Shown: positions 1 to 9,726, counted from the first letter of the stretch. The stretch: 64,000 bases of DNA from Brevundimonas diminuta (GCF_022654015.1 NZ_CP073063.1:2170001-2234000), one strand, 5' to 3'. The notes: generated from the sequence alone by a model not told the origin. Numbers and translations: made by a program.

Positions 1-554
1 CAACGCTGCGGATTGGCCTCGACGATGCGCAGGAAGCCCTCGCGCAGCCGCTGATGGAACTCCAGACCCTTGGATTCGAACCGCGTCTCGAACAGGCCGC
101 GCCCGAACGCCCGCTCCAGTCCGACCTCGACCGGCAGGTCGAACACCAGGGTCAGGTCCGGCTGATCGTCCCCGACCACGCCGGCGTCGATCTGTTCGAT
201 GAAGCTTTGCGCCACGCCGCCGCCTGCCCCCTGATAGGCCCGGCTCGAGTCGGCGAACCGGTCGCACACCACCCAGTCGCCGGCCGCCAGCGCCGGGCGG
301 ATGGTCCGCTCCAGATGGTCCGAGCGCGAGGCGTACATCAGTAGAGTCTCGGTCATGGCCGACCACGGCTCGGCGTCCGTGGCCACCACCAGATTGCGGA
401 TCACCTCCGCGCCTTTGGAGCCGCCCGGCTCACGCGTGCGCACGACCTTGCGCTCGCCCAGGACCGCCTGCAGCCGCGCGACCAGCCGCCCGACCTGGGT
501 CGATTTGCCGGCGCCCTCGCCGCCTTCGAAGCTTATGAATTGTCCACGGGTCAC
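1..554 (-). CDS. tmk: Thymidylate kinase, 3' end cut by window edge
   Basis: Phosphorylates dTMP to dTDP for DNA synthesis. About 184 codons are visible; the family is usually 205-215 residues, so a short C-terminal part lies outside the window. The P-loop GGEGAGKST is at residues 10-18, followed by the dTMP-binding REPGGS and the DRF..SS.AYQG motif typical of TMK. The start is taken as GTG at 554: an in-frame stop lies two codons upstream, and an ATG at 573 is out of frame. It lies 49 bases downstream of the RlpA-like gene on the same strand. The family call is secure. Confidence 0.95.
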   Translation of the reverse strand, partial: MTRGQFISFEGGEGAGKSTQVGRLVARLQAVLGERKVVRTREPGGSKGAEVIRNLVVATDAEPWSAMTETLLMYASRSDHLERTIRPALAAGDWVVCDRFADSSRAYQGAGGGVAQSFIEQIDAGVVGDDQPDLTLVFDLPVEVGLERAFGRGLFETRFESKGLEFHQRLREGFLRIVEANPQR

Positions 555-603
555 GCGCCTTCATGGCGCGCCGACGCCGCCCGGCGCAAGCCCGCCCGCG
601 CGA

Positions 604-1440
604 TCAGCTGCCGGATATCAACAGGGCGCCCGCATAACCGCGCGCCACGACCGACTGACGCGCCGCTTCGGCGGCATTGGCGCTGTCCCACGGTCCCACC
701 ACGACGTTGAACCGTCCCGCGCCCCGATCAGCCCGCACCCAGCCGCTAAGGCTGTCGGCGATTCGCCCGGCCTCAACCTGGTCCGAGAAACTGCCTGCCT
801 GAACCCAGAAGGTTGTCACCTCCGCCACAACGACCGGCGCAGGCGCAACGACGGGTGTGTTGGCCGGAACCGCGCTTCGCGGCGCGGGCGCCGACGCCCG
901 CAACAAGGCGCCCCCGCCCTGCTGCGGCGCCTGGCCGAGGTAGCGCACCCGCACCCGCCCCACGCCCTGCGACAGCATTCCCAGTTCGCTCGCCGCCTCG
1001 CGCGACAGGTCGATGATCCGGCTGTCCACGAACGGCCCACGATCGTTGATCCGCACCACCAGCCGCCGCCCGTTCTCCAGGTTGGTCACCTCGACCAGAC
1101 CGGGCAGAGGCAGGGTCTTGTGCGCCGCCGTCAGGGCATGCATGTCGAACCGCTCGCCGGTCGAGGTCGGACGCCCGTTGAAGGCGTCGCCGTACCAGGA
1201 CGCCATCCCGACCTCTTCGTAATCCGGCTGCTCCTTGGGCGTGTACCAGCGCCCGCGCACCTGATAGGGCCGCATCGTCCCGGACACGATCGGCGCAGGG
1301 TCCTTGACGACGGGCAGGCGGTCCTCGCCGCGCCCCGCGACCGTCCCGCGCACGCCCGCGCCGCCGACGGTGGAACAGGCGGCCAGCAGCGAAAACAGCC
1401 CCAGGATCAGCGCGCCGCGCACTCCCTGTCCAAACGTCAT
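604..1440 (-). CDS. rlpA: RlpA-family septal/cell-wall lipoprotein (DPBB + SPOR)
   Basis: Protein of 278 residues. The N-terminus is a lipoprotein signal with lipobox LLAAC, so it should be anchored in the outer membrane. The middle part (about residues 75-165) is the double-psi beta-barrel of RlpA, with ASWYG, TASGE-like STGERFD and the NDRGPF segment that carries the catalytic aspartate in lytic RlpA proteins. The C-terminal ~75 residues are a SPOR domain that binds denuded peptidoglycan. The ATG at 1440 was chosen over one at 1485 because it has a GGCGGG ribosome site and begins the signal peptide. The role inferred from the family is cleavage of septal glycan during division. Confidence 0.9.
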   Translation of the reverse strand: MTFGQGVRGALILGLFSLLAACSTVGGAGVRGTVAGRGEDRLPVVKDPAPIVSGTMRPYQVRGRWYTPKEQPDYEEVGMASWYGDAFNGRPTSTGERFDMHALTAAHKTLPLPGLVEVTNLENGRRLVVRINDRGPFVDSRIIDLSREAASELGMLSQGVGRVRVRYLGQAPQQGGGALLRASAPAPRSAVPANTPVVAPAPVVVAEVTTFWVQAGSFSDQVEAGRIADSLSGWVRADRGAGRFNVVVGPWDSANAAEAARQSVVARGYAGALLISGS

Positions 1441-1545
1441 CGACCCGCCTCGCAAAAAATACGAAAACAGGATGACCGAAGACATTTCCGCTTTGGTTAA
1501 TGACCCGTTCGCCTGCTATGGCGTCCGCCTCCGCTGCGGCGGCAA

Positions 1546-1635
<90 letters not shown>

Positions 1636-1730
1636 CTTATGCTCGGTGCTATAAAGCAGCGGATCACAACCCAAAGCACTTGACTACAAAACCTCAAGGT
1701 TGAATGACGAAGGTCATCACGGGGGTGACC

Positions 1731-2183
1731 ATGTCAAATCAATCGACCGGCCTGAGCGCCGATACGCAGGCGCTGATGGCGTTCGAGTCGAACAAGAAGT
1801 CAGCGGGTGTCGCTTACTTGCTTTGGTTCTTCACGGGTGGAGTCGGCGGACATCGCTTCTACGCGGGCCGCACGGGTTCCGCCGTGGCCCAACTGATGCT
1901 TACGATCCTGGGCTGGGCGACCATTTGGTTTGGCCTTGGCTTCGTCTTTCTGAGCGCGCTCGGCATTTGGTTGTTGGTTGATGTCTTCCTTCTGGGCGGC
2001 ATCATCCGCGCCTACAATGCCGACCTGATGGTTCGGCTGAACGCGGCGCCTCGTCGGGAAACCGCATCGGTGGACGACCTGGCCAAGTTCGCGGCTCTGC
2101 GCGATAGCGGTGCGATTTCCAGCGACGAGTACGAAGCCCAGAAGCGGCGCATTTTGGGTGTGCCCGGCAACGCCGTGGTCTGA
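1731..2183 (+). CDS. TM2-domain membrane protein with SHOCT-like C-terminus
   Basis: Protein of 150 residues. A TM2 domain (about residues 24-90) has the typical KKS..AYLLWFF.GG.G.HRFYAGR..SA start, two hydrophobic segments with a short turn, and an aromatic-rich second helix. Residues ~115-145 (VDDLAKFAALRDSGAISSDEYEAQKRRIL) look like a SHOCT oligomerisation/binding motif. The function of this combination is unknown. The start at 1731 has GGGGGTGA just upstream; an in-frame ATG at 1704 is less likely. Base composition looks less GC-rich than its neighbours. It begins about 100 bases after the tRNA and could share its transcript. Confidence 0.75.
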   Translation: MSNQSTGLSADTQALMAFESNKKSAGVAYLLWFFTGGVGGHRFYAGRTGSAVAQLMLTILGWATIWFGLGFVFLSALGIWLLVDVFLLGGIIRAYNADLMVRLNAAPRRETASVDDLAKFAALRDSGAISSDEYEAQKRRILGVPGNAVV

Positions 2184-2263
2184 GGCGACCGCGCGCCCGC
2201 ATTAACGCTTGCTATTGCCCCGTCTGCCGTTAGGAACCCGGCTCCCCTGCCTGGAGCCCTGCC

Positions 2264-3583
2264 ATGACGGCGACGAAACCGATGACGATCGGGATCGATT
2301 TCGGCACGACCAATACGGTCGTGGCCCTGACCGATGCGGACGGCCTCGCCCATCTCGTGACCTTCGACGCGGTCGAGGGTCAGACGACCACCTTCCGCTC
2401 GGCGCTCAGCTTCCAGACCCATCCGGGCGTGGACGGCCAGTCGCCCGAGCGCGTGGTCGAGGCCGGGCCCTGGGCCATCGCCGCCTATGTCGAGGACCCG
2501 CTGGAGACCCGCTTCATCCAGTCGTTCAAGACCTTCGCCGCCAGCGCCGCCTTCACCGAAACCCGGATCGACAACAAGCGCTACGCCTTCGAGGATCTGC
2601 TGGCCGCCTTCCTCTTGCGCCTGCGCCACCATGCGGGTGACGAACTCACCGACACTCCGCCCGCCGTCATTGTCGGCCGTCCCGTCACCTTTGCGGGCGG
2701 CAACCCGGACGAGACCCTGGCCTTGTCGCGCTATCAGACGGCGTTTCAGCGGCTGGGCTTCACCGACATCCGATATGCGCACGAGCCGGTCGGCGCCGCC
2801 TTCTATTTCGCACGCCAGCTGAAGGCGGACGCCACGGTCCTGGTCGCCGACTTCGGCGGCGGCACCAGCGACTTCTCGATCATCCGATTCGAACATACGC
2901 CCGACGGTCTGCGTTCGACGCCGCTGGCCCGCTCGGGCGTAGGCGTGGCGGGCGACGCCTTCGACTACCGGATCATCGACCAGCTGGTGTCGCCCGAACT
3001 GGGCAAGGGCGGTCTGTACAGCTCGGTCGGCAAGCAACTGCCGATCCCGCAACGGTACTATTCCGCCTTCGCCCGCTGGGATCAGCTGGCCCTGCTGCGC
3101 GCCTCGCGTGACATGCGCGACATCCGGGCGCTGGCCCGCACTGCGCTGGAACCGGAAAAGATCGAGCGCCTGATCGAGGTGCTGGACGACAACCACGGCC
3201 ATGACCTGTACCGCGCCGTCTCCACGCTGAAGATGGCCCTTTCGGCTGACGACCAGGCGACCTTCCTGTTCCAGGCCGGCGGCGTCCATATCGAAAAGCC
3301 GGTCGCCCGCGCCGATTTCGAACGCTGGATCGCGCCGGAACTGGCCGCCATCGAGGGCGCGGTGGATCAGGCGATGGCCCGCAGCGGCCTGGCGCCCGAT
3401 GCCATCGACCGTGTCTTCCTGACCGGAGGCACCTCCTTCGTGCCGGCCGTGCGGGCGCTTTTCCAGAACCGCTTCGGCGCCGAACGGATCGAGACGGGCG
3501 GCGAGTTCGAATCCATCGCCGCCGGCCTGGCCCTGATCGGCCGCGAGGCGGATCTGGACCTGTGGAGCGAAAAGGCGGTCTAG
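2264..3583 (+). CDS. YegD-like Hsp70-family protein
   Basis: Protein of 439 residues containing an Hsp70/actin-fold ATPase domain and no substrate-binding domain, as in E. coli YegD (about 450 residues). The phosphate-1 motif IGIDFGTTNT is near residue 8, the phosphate-2 motif VADFGGGTSDFS is near residue 200, and the adenosine motif LTGGTSFVPAVR is near residue 385. It probably binds ATP as an atypical chaperone; its substrates are unknown. It is a single gene converging on the acyl-CoA dehydrogenase pair with 10 bases between stops. An in-frame ATG six codons in is an alternative start. Confidence 0.88.
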   Translation: MTATKPMTIGIDFGTTNTVVALTDADGLAHLVTFDAVEGQTTTFRSALSFQTHPGVDGQSPERVVEAGPWAIAAYVEDPLETRFIQSFKTFAASAAFTETRIDNKRYAFEDLLAAFLLRLRHHAGDELTDTPPAVIVGRPVTFAGGNPDETLALSRYQTAFQRLGFTDIRYAHEPVGAAFYFARQLKADATVLVADFGGGTSDFSIIRFEHTPDGLRSTPLARSGVGVAGDAFDYRIIDQLVSPELGKGGLYSSVGKQLPIPQRYYSAFARWDQLALLRASRDMRDIRALARTALEPEKIERLIEVLDDNHGHDLYRAVSTLKMALSADDQATFLFQAGGVHIEKPVARADFERWIAPELAAIEGAVDQAMARSGLAPDAIDRVFLTGGTSFVPAVRALFQNRFGAERIETGGEFESIAAGLALIGREADLDLWSEKAV

Positions 3584-3593
3584 AATCCCGACC

Positions 3594-4712
3594 CTAGAAC
3601 CCTTGCGCCCGCGCCACTCGTTCGGCGTGGAATCCGGCGTCGCCCAGCAGTTCGTTCAGCACCCGCACTCGCTTCATGAACAGGCCGACGTCGAACTCGT
3701 CGGTCATGCCGACGCCGCCGTGCATCTGGACCGCCTCCTGCACCGCCAGCTCGGCGACGCGCCCTGCCTTGGCCTTGGCGATGGAAGCTGCCAGCGGCGC
3801 GTCCTCGCGCCCCTCGTCGAGGGCGATCTGGGCGCCGATCGTCGCCGCGCGCGCCAGTTCCAGTTCCGAAAACAGATGCGCGGCCCGGTGTTGCAGCGCC
3901 TGAAACTCGCCGATTAGCCTTCCGAACTGTTTGCGGGTCCGCAGATACTCCATCGTCGTCTTGAACGCCTGATCGCCGGCGCCGGTCAGACTGGAGGCTG
4001 CACACGCCCGCCCAAGGTTCAGCGCGCCGTCCAGCAGCGCCTCCCCGCCCCCGACCGCGCCGATCACGGCGTCTGCGTCGACCGCGACCTCGTTCAGGGT
4101 GATCCGCGCGGCATTGTGCGCATCCACCATCACCGTGCGCTCGATCTCGACGCCCGCCGTCGCCGGATCGACCAGGAACAGCGTCGTGCCCTCGTCCGCC
4201 GTGGCGACCACGATCAGGGCGTCTGCCACATGGCCGTCCAGCACAAAGGCCTTGGCCCCGTTCAGCTTGAAGCCGTTGCCCGCCCGTTCGGCCCGCGTGG
4301 TGATCCGAGACGGCGCGTGTTTCGCGCCCTCGTCCACCGCCAGCGACAGGATCGCATCACCGGCTGCGATCCTGGGCAGCCAGGCCTGCTGCGCCTGCGA
4401 TCCGCCGTCGATCAGCACCTTGGCCGACAGGATCGACGATCCCAAATAGGGCGACGGCGTCAGGGTGCGCCCCAGGCTCTCGGCGATCACCCCGGCCTCG
4501 ACGGCACCCAGCCCCATGCCGCCCAGCGCCTCGGGGATGATGACGCCGGCGAAACCCATCTCGCCAAAGGCCCGCCACAGGTCGCGCGACACGCCGTCGG
4601 CGTCCCGCTCGTCCCGCAGCTTTCTCAGATGCGCGATCGGCGCCTGTTCGTTCAGGAAGCCGTCGGCGGCGTCCTGCAACATCGTCTGTTCTTCGGTCAG
4701 GATCAGCGGCAT
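3594..4712 (-). CDS. Acyl-CoA dehydrogenase, smaller partner of a pair
   Basis: FAD-dependent enzyme of 372 residues with the acyl-CoA dehydrogenase N-terminal helical, middle beta and C-terminal helical domains. RKQFG near residue 255 and the QMHGGVGMTDEFDVG segment near residue 340 mark the flavin and active-site region. It starts 4 bases after the stop of the upstream, larger dehydrogenase, so the two are co-transcribed and probably translationally coupled. The middle domain is divergent from the consensus. Such tandem pairs often form mixed heterotetramers in steroid or branched-chain acyl oxidation (family knowledge). The substrate cannot be read from the sequence. Confidence 0.85.
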   Translation of the reverse strand: MPLILTEEQTMLQDAADGFLNEQAPIAHLRKLRDERDADGVSRDLWRAFGEMGFAGVIIPEALGGMGLGAVEAGVIAESLGRTLTPSPYLGSSILSAKVLIDGGSQAQQAWLPRIAAGDAILSLAVDEGAKHAPSRITTRAERAGNGFKLNGAKAFVLDGHVADALIVVATADEGTTLFLVDPATAGVEIERTVMVDAHNAARITLNEVAVDADAVIGAVGGGEALLDGALNLGRACAASSLTGAGDQAFKTTMEYLRTRKQFGRLIGEFQALQHRAAHLFSELELARAATIGAQIALDEGREDAPLAASIAKAKAGRVAELAVQEAVQMHGGVGMTDEFDVGLFMKRVRVLNELLGDAGFHAERVARAQGF

Positions 4713-4716
4713 CGTC

Positions 4717-5898
4717 TCACGCTCCCGGCAACTGCAGCAGGTGTTTGGCGATGATGTTCAGCTGAACCTCGCTGGTGCCGCCCTCGATGGAGTTGGCCTT
4801 GGTCCGCAGCCAGTCGCGCGCCGTCTTGCCGTCGTGCGACCGCTCGCCCTCCCATTCCAGCGCATCGGCCCCGCCCGCCGCCATCAGGAGCTCATGGCGC
4901 CGCTTGTTCAGCTCGGAGCCATAGTATTTCAGCATGGAGGCGATGGCCGGATGCGCCTGTTTGGCCTTCACCTGATCGCCCACCCGCTCCATCGCCAGAC
5001 GGAAGGCGGCGGCGTCGATCTCCAGGTCCGCGATCCGGGCGCGCAGCATCGGCTCATCCAGTCGTCCGGCCTCGTCGGCGCCGATGGCGTCCATCGCCAC
5101 CTGCCCTACAGGCCGCCCGCCGCCGACCTCGCCCATCGCGCCGATCATGGTCCGCTCGTGCGCCAGCAGGTATTTGGCCACGTCCCAGCCCCGGTTCAGC
5201 GTCCCGACCAAGTTTTCCTTCTCCACCCGCACATCGTCGAAGAAGGTCTCGCAGAAGGGGGATTTCCCGGAAATCAGGGTGATCGGCCGCGTCGTCACGC
5301 CCGGCGTCTTCATGTCGAACAGCACGAAGCTGATGCCCAGATGTTTGGGCGCCTCCGGGTCCGTGCGCACCAGGCAGAAGATCCAGTCGGCCTTGTCGGC
5401 GTAGGAGGTCCAGATTTTCTGGCCGTTGACGATCCAGTGGTCGCCCCGATCCTCGGCCCGCGTCTGGATGGACGCCAGATCGGACCCAGCGCCCGGCTCG
5501 GAATAGCCCTGGCACCAGCGGATCTCGCCGCGCACGATCTCGGGCAGGAAGCGCTTTTTCTGCTCTTCGGTCCCAAAGGCCAGCAGCGCCGGGCCCAGCA
5601 TCCAGACGCCAAAACTGGCCAGGGCCGGCTGCGCCTTGATGCGGCGCAGTTCGGAGGCCAGCACCTTGGCCTCCTCGCGGCTGAGGCCGCCTCCGCCGTA
5701 TGCCTTGGGCCATTCCGGCGCTGTCCAGCCCCGTGCCCCCATCCGCTCCAGCCACAGCTTATGCGCCGGGGTCTTGAACGTGGGATTTCGGCCGCCCCAG
5801 ATCATTTCGTCGTCGGCCATCGGCCCGCGACATTCGGCCGGGCAGTTCGCCTCCAGCCAGGCGCGCGTCTCGGCGCGGAATTGCTCCAGATCGGTCAT
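4717..5898 (-). CDS. Acyl-CoA dehydrogenase, larger partner of a pair
   Basis: Protein of 393 residues with a full acyl-CoA dehydrogenase layout: GYSEPGAGSDLAS near residue 135 in the FAD/substrate-binding middle domain, QKIWTSYA just after it, and the C-terminal SIEGGTSEVQLNIIAKHLL motif. It oxidises an acyl-CoA to the 2,3-enoyl-CoA and passes electrons through ETF. It is the first gene of a two-gene operon with the smaller dehydrogenase. The 131 bases between its start and rodA hold no gene. The substrate is unresolved; the resemblance to FadE28/29-type pairs is inference. Confidence 0.88.
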   Translation of the reverse strand: MTDLEQFRAETRAWLEANCPAECRGPMADDEMIWGGRNPTFKTPAHKLWLERMGARGWTAPEWPKAYGGGGLSREEAKVLASELRRIKAQPALASFGVWMLGPALLAFGTEEQKKRFLPEIVRGEIRWCQGYSEPGAGSDLASIQTRAEDRGDHWIVNGQKIWTSYADKADWIFCLVRTDPEAPKHLGISFVLFDMKTPGVTTRPITLISGKSPFCETFFDDVRVEKENLVGTLNRGWDVAKYLLAHERTMIGAMGEVGGGRPVGQVAMDAIGADEAGRLDEPMLRARIADLEIDAAAFRLAMERVGDQVKAKQAHPAIASMLKYYGSELNKRRHELLMAAGGADALEWEGERSHDGKTARDWLRTKANSIEGGTSEVQLNIIAKHLLQLPGA

Positions 5899-6018
5899 TC
5901 CTCGTCTCCCATGGCGTGCGTCGCTGACCGGCCGAAACCGATGCGAGACATCGTTGGGAATGACCTTATCCAGGAAATCCCCGCCTTAGAAAGCGAAACC
6001 TGAATGCTGATTACTTAG

Positions 6019-6033
6019 CTGACGTAACGTCAG
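6019..6033. repeat. 15-bp perfect palindrome at the rodA stop
   Basis: CTGACGTAACGTCAG is a perfect inverted repeat with 7-base arms around a single A. It overlaps the rodA stop codon (6030-6032). It has no T-run, so it is not a standard terminator. It could be a binding site for a dimeric regulator of the divergently placed acyl-CoA dehydrogenase operon start region, or a chance palindrome. Confidence 0.5.
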
Positions 6034-7184
6034 ATCAGACCGTGGCCCTTGGGCAGTTCGGCATAGCGGTGAACCCGCGTCGCCATAACCAGACCGAAGC
6101 CGATCATGACGGTCAGCATCACCGTGCCGCCATAGGACAAGAGCGGCATCGGCACGCCCACGACTGGCGCCAGTCCCATCACCATCGCCCCGTTGATCAG
6201 CACATAGAGCGCGAATGTCGCCGTCACGCCCGACGCCGCCAATCGCCCGAAGTGACTGTGCGACAGCGAGGCGATCCTCAGCGAGATCAGAATGATGGCG
6301 GCATAGGAGGCCAGAAGCGTGAAGGTGCCCACGAAACCGAACTCCTCGGCGAAGGCGGCGAAGATGAAGTCGGTCTGGCGTTCAGGCAGGAACTCCAGCT
6401 GGCTCTGGCTGCCCAGGCCGAACCCGCGTCCCAGCGGCCCGCCCGAGCCCATGGCAATCTTGGACTGCACGATCTGATAGCCCTTGTCCGACATGTCGGC
6501 CTCGGGGTTCAGGAAGGTCAGCACCCGGTGACGCTGATAGTCATGCATGCCGAACATCACATAGGGCGGCACCAGCACGGCGGCGGCGATGATCAGCGGC
6601 AGGATGATCCGCCAGCTCAGCCCGGCGACGAACATAATCGCCGCGCCCGTCAAGCCGATCAGCATGGCCGATCCCAGGTCCGGCTGGTGCGCGACCAGCA
6701 GGAACGGCAGGCCGATGATCCCGACCGGGAAGATCAGCTTCCAATGGAAGCTCGCCTCCTTGGCCGAGGCGCCGTGATACCAGCGCGCCAGGGCCAGTAC
6801 GACGCCGATCTTCATGATCTCGGACGGCTGGATGCGGGTGAAGCCCAGGTCCAGCCATCGCGTGGCCCCTAGCGCCGTATAGCCCAGCGGCGTCTCCACC
6901 AGCGCCAGCATAAACAGCGCCATCCCGTAGATGGGATAGGCCAGGGCGAACCAGTAGCGGATGCTGATCAGCGACAGCATCAGCATCAGCGCCAGACAAA
7001 GGCCGAACCGGATCAGGTGTTTCATCGCCCACGGCGACCAGGATCCGCCCGCCACCGAATACAGCATCAGGGCGCCGGTGCCGGACACCACGCACAGCAA
7101 GGCCGTCAGCCGCCAGTCGATCTGGCCCAGCTTGGTCGAGACGCGTTCGCGCTCGCCGGGACGTGACAGGGCCGAGGCGGTCAT
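6030..7184 (-). CDS. rodA: RodA, SEDS peptidoglycan glycosyltransferase
   Basis: Protein of 384 residues of the SEDS family (RodA/FtsW/SpoVE) with about ten membrane segments. It polymerises lipid II into glycan strands during cell elongation together with PBP2. Family signatures visible are GATRWLDLGFTRIQPSEIMKI near residue 105, the HQPDLGSA motif near residue 165 and the C-terminal PLLSYGGT..L near residue 345. The ATG at 7184 overlaps the mrdA stop by 4 bases (ATGA), so translation is coupled. It is the last gene of the mreC-mreD-mrdA-rodA run. Confidence 0.95.
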   Translation of the reverse strand: MTASALSRPGERERVSTKLGQIDWRLTALLCVVSGTGALMLYSVAGGSWSPWAMKHLIRFGLCLALMLMLSLISIRYWFALAYPIYGMALFMLALVETPLGYTALGATRWLDLGFTRIQPSEIMKIGVVLALARWYHGASAKEASFHWKLIFPVGIIGLPFLLVAHQPDLGSAMLIGLTGAAIMFVAGLSWRIILPLIIAAAVLVPPYVMFGMHDYQRHRVLTFLNPEADMSDKGYQIVQSKIAMGSGGPLGRGFGLGSQSQLEFLPERQTDFIFAAFAEEFGFVGTFTLLASYAAIILISLRIASLSHSHFGRLAASGVTATFALYVLINGAMVMGLAPVVGVPMPLLSYGGTVMLTVMIGFGLVMATRVHRYAELPKGHGLI

Positions 7185-9211
7185 CGGCCGGGCTCGGACA
7201 GATAGGGACGCGGCCCGCTGGTCGCAGACGGCGCAGGGCGGCTCGGTTGCGGCGGGGCCACGACATCGGGCTCGGGCGCGGCGCCGACCACCCCGTCCTC
7301 GACGATGGCGTCGCCGGTCGGTTCGGGCGGCAGCGGCCGTTCGATGCGGGCTCGCATGTCCGGATCCTTGAGCAGCACGGTGCGCATCACCTCGCGCGCA
7401 CGCGGCGCGCCGGCGGTCGCCCCGCCCTTGCCCCCGTGTTCGACGATGACGGCGACCGCGTATCGCGGCGCATCCACCGGCGCGAAGGCCACGAACAGGT
7501 TGTGGTCCTTCAGCGCCCAGATATTGCTCTTGCGCGAGCCGGAGCCGTAGTTCCGGACCTGCGCCGTGCCGGTCTTGCCGGCCATCTGGATGTCGCCCAG
7601 GCCCAACTGGCTCTGGCGATAGGCGGTGCCGGATCGATCGTTGGCCACGGCGATCATGCCCTGACGCACATATTCGACGTGGGACGGATCGAACGGCAGG
7701 TCCGGCGCCTCGGCCCCGCTGGGCTGTTCGACGCCGCCGATGGACTTGATCAGGCGCGGCTGAAGCTGCTTTTTCCCGTTCGCCAGACGCGAGGTCATGA
7801 CCGCCAGCTGCAGGGCGTTCACCGTGATCGCGCCTTGGCCAATAGCGACCGAGGTCGTCTCTCCGGGATGCCAGACCGGATCGCGCGGGAAGGTTCGCGC
7901 CTTCCATTCCGTGGACGGCAACAGACCCTTGCGCTGGTTGCCGACGCCGATGTCAAACTCGTGCTCGAAGCCCAGCGCCAGCCCAGCCTTGCGGATATTG
8001 TCCACGCCCGCGCGGTTGCACATGGCGTAGAAATAGACGTCGCAAGAGTTCTTGATCGCGTCGTGCATATTCTGGGTGCCATGCCGCCCCCAGCAACGTT
8101 GCACGCGGTTGCCGGTGCGATAGGCGCCGCTGCAAAAGACGCTGATGTTGGGATCGACGCCGGCTTCCAGCAGGGCCAGGGCCGTGGTCGGCTTGAAGGT
8201 CGAGCCCGGCGGGAAGGTGCCGTTCAGCGTCTTGTCCAGCAGCGGCTTGCGTTCATAGTCGGCCAGCGCGCGATAGGTCTTGGTCGGCACCCCGCCGACG
8301 AACAGGTTCGGGTCGAACGACGGCGCCGAGACCATGCACAGGATGTCGCCGTTGCGCACGTCCATGACGACGCAGGCGCCCGACTCGTCGCCGAACACTT
8401 CCAGCGCCCGGTTCTGAACGTCGGCGTCCAGCGTCAGGACGACTTCCTTGCCCGGCACGGCCGGCCGCGAACCGCCAATATCCTCGGCGACCACCCGTCC
8501 GCGCGCATCCACCTCGACGCGGTTGCCGCCCGGCTCGCCGCGCAGCGACATATCCAGCGCCTTTTCGACGCCCTGGCGGCCGATGCGGAAGCTGGGGTTG
8601 AACAGCAGGGCGGGCGGCTGCTCGCCCTTGTCGCGGATCGCCTTGACGTCCCGATCTGAAACCTTGGCCACATAGCCGATGACGTGGGCGAACGATCCGC
8701 CGAACGGATAGTAGCGCGCCTCGTTCATATCGACCATCACGCCGGGCAGTTCGTTGGCGTACTGATTGACCTTGGCGAACTCCTCCCAGGTCAGGTCGCT
8801 CTTGACCGGCACCGGGTTGAACTTGGACGCCGCATTGACGTCGCGGATGATGGCGCGACGGCGCTCCAGCGTGTCGGGCAACAGCCGTCCCAGAAGGTCC
8901 AGAGTCTGGTCCAGGTCCTTGGTTTCGTCGCGCACCACCAGCACACGGAAGCTCGGTCGGTTGCCGGCGATGACGACGCCGTTGCGGTCCTTAATCAGGC
9001 CGCGCGGCGGCGGGACCATGCGAAAGTTGAACTGGTTCTGCGACGACAGGGTCGCATATTCCTGAGCCTGCACCACCTGCAGCTGCCCCAGGCGCCCGAT
9101 CAAGGCCGTGATCCCCAACGCCGTCGCCCCGCCGAACACGAAGGTGCGCCGCAGGAAGGACCCCTGACGCTCGTTCACATCGGCAAAGAAGATGGAGGGC
9201 TCGCCGCTCAT
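7181..9211 (-). CDS. mrdA: Penicillin-binding protein 2 (elongasome transpeptidase)
   Basis: Class B PBP of 676 residues that cross-links peptidoglycan during lateral wall growth in complex with RodA and MreC. One N-terminal membrane segment (about 22-42) precedes the PBP dimerisation domain and the transpeptidase. The active-site Ser-x-x-Lys is S337-TF-K340, the second motif is S389-C-D391, and KTGTAQ lies near residue 560. The last ~60 residues are a Pro/Glu-rich tail beyond the usual family end. It overlaps mreD upstream and rodA downstream by 4 bases each. Confidence 0.95.
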   Translation of the reverse strand: MSGEPSIFFADVNERQGSFLRRTFVFGGATALGITALIGRLGQLQVVQAQEYATLSSQNQFNFRMVPPPRGLIKDRNGVVIAGNRPSFRVLVVRDETKDLDQTLDLLGRLLPDTLERRRAIIRDVNAASKFNPVPVKSDLTWEEFAKVNQYANELPGVMVDMNEARYYPFGGSFAHVIGYVAKVSDRDVKAIRDKGEQPPALLFNPSFRIGRQGVEKALDMSLRGEPGGNRVEVDARGRVVAEDIGGSRPAVPGKEVVLTLDADVQNRALEVFGDESGACVVMDVRNGDILCMVSAPSFDPNLFVGGVPTKTYRALADYERKPLLDKTLNGTFPPGSTFKPTTALALLEAGVDPNISVFCSGAYRTGNRVQRCWGRHGTQNMHDAIKNSCDVYFYAMCNRAGVDNIRKAGLALGFEHEFDIGVGNQRKGLLPSTEWKARTFPRDPVWHPGETTSVAIGQGAITVNALQLAVMTSRLANGKKQLQPRLIKSIGGVEQPSGAEAPDLPFDPSHVEYVRQGMIAVANDRSGTAYRQSQLGLGDIQMAGKTGTAQVRNYGSGSRKSNIWALKDHNLFVAFAPVDAPRYAVAVIVEHGGKGGATAGAPRAREVMRTVLLKDPDMRARIERPLPPEPTGDAIVEDGVVGAAPEPDVVAPPQPSRPAPSATSGPRPYLSEPGR

Positions 9212-9726
9212 CGGAACCGAATATCCCCGTCGTCGAATCGCTCAAGCATCCAGTTGGCGATCGGATACAGCAGCAGCGTCGGCGCGACCTGTCCGACCAG
9301 CGGCAAAATCGCCGGCGCGTTCGTCGCTCGCATGGTAACCACAAGATAGGCCAGAAAGAAGGCGCCCAGCGTACAGGCGGCATAGGCTCCGAAGCGGATC
9401 AGCCCCTCATGCCCCGCCAGCAGATTGCGCGACAGCAGCACCGTTCCATAGACGCCCATCAGGCACAGCGCCCAAAGGCCCAGCGGCGTATTCCAGAACA
9501 GATCCAGGAACAGGCCAATCAGAAACAAGACGGCCGGCGCCAGCATCGACGGCCGGATCAACGGCCAAGCGAAGGCCAGGATCATCGGAATGACCGGCTC
9601 GGGCAGATACAGACCGAACAGTTGGAGCGGCGTTCCCAGAATGACCGTCGCGGCGAGAACAAGCAGGGCCGGATAGACGATCCACTGAAGAGGTCCGACA
9701 ACGCGAACCGCGACGGGCCGTCTCAC
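9208..9726 (-). CDS. mreD: MreD, rod-shape membrane protein
   Basis: Small integral membrane protein of 172 residues with five or six hydrophobic segments, matching MreD in size and place. It links MreB/MreC to the PBP2-RodA synthase. The start is GTG at 9726, overlapping the mreC stop as GTGA, and its own stop overlaps the mrdA start. MreD is poorly conserved in sequence, so the call rests mainly on hydropathy and operon position. Confidence 0.9.
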   Translation of the reverse strand: MRRPVAVRVVGPLQWIVYPALLVLAATVILGTPLQLFGLYLPEPVIPMILAFAWPLIRPSMLAPAVLFLIGLFLDLFWNTPLGLWALCLMGVYGTVLLSRNLLAGHEGLIRFGAYAACTLGAFFLAYLVVTMRATNAPAILPLVGQVAPTLLLYPIANWMLERFDDGDIRFR

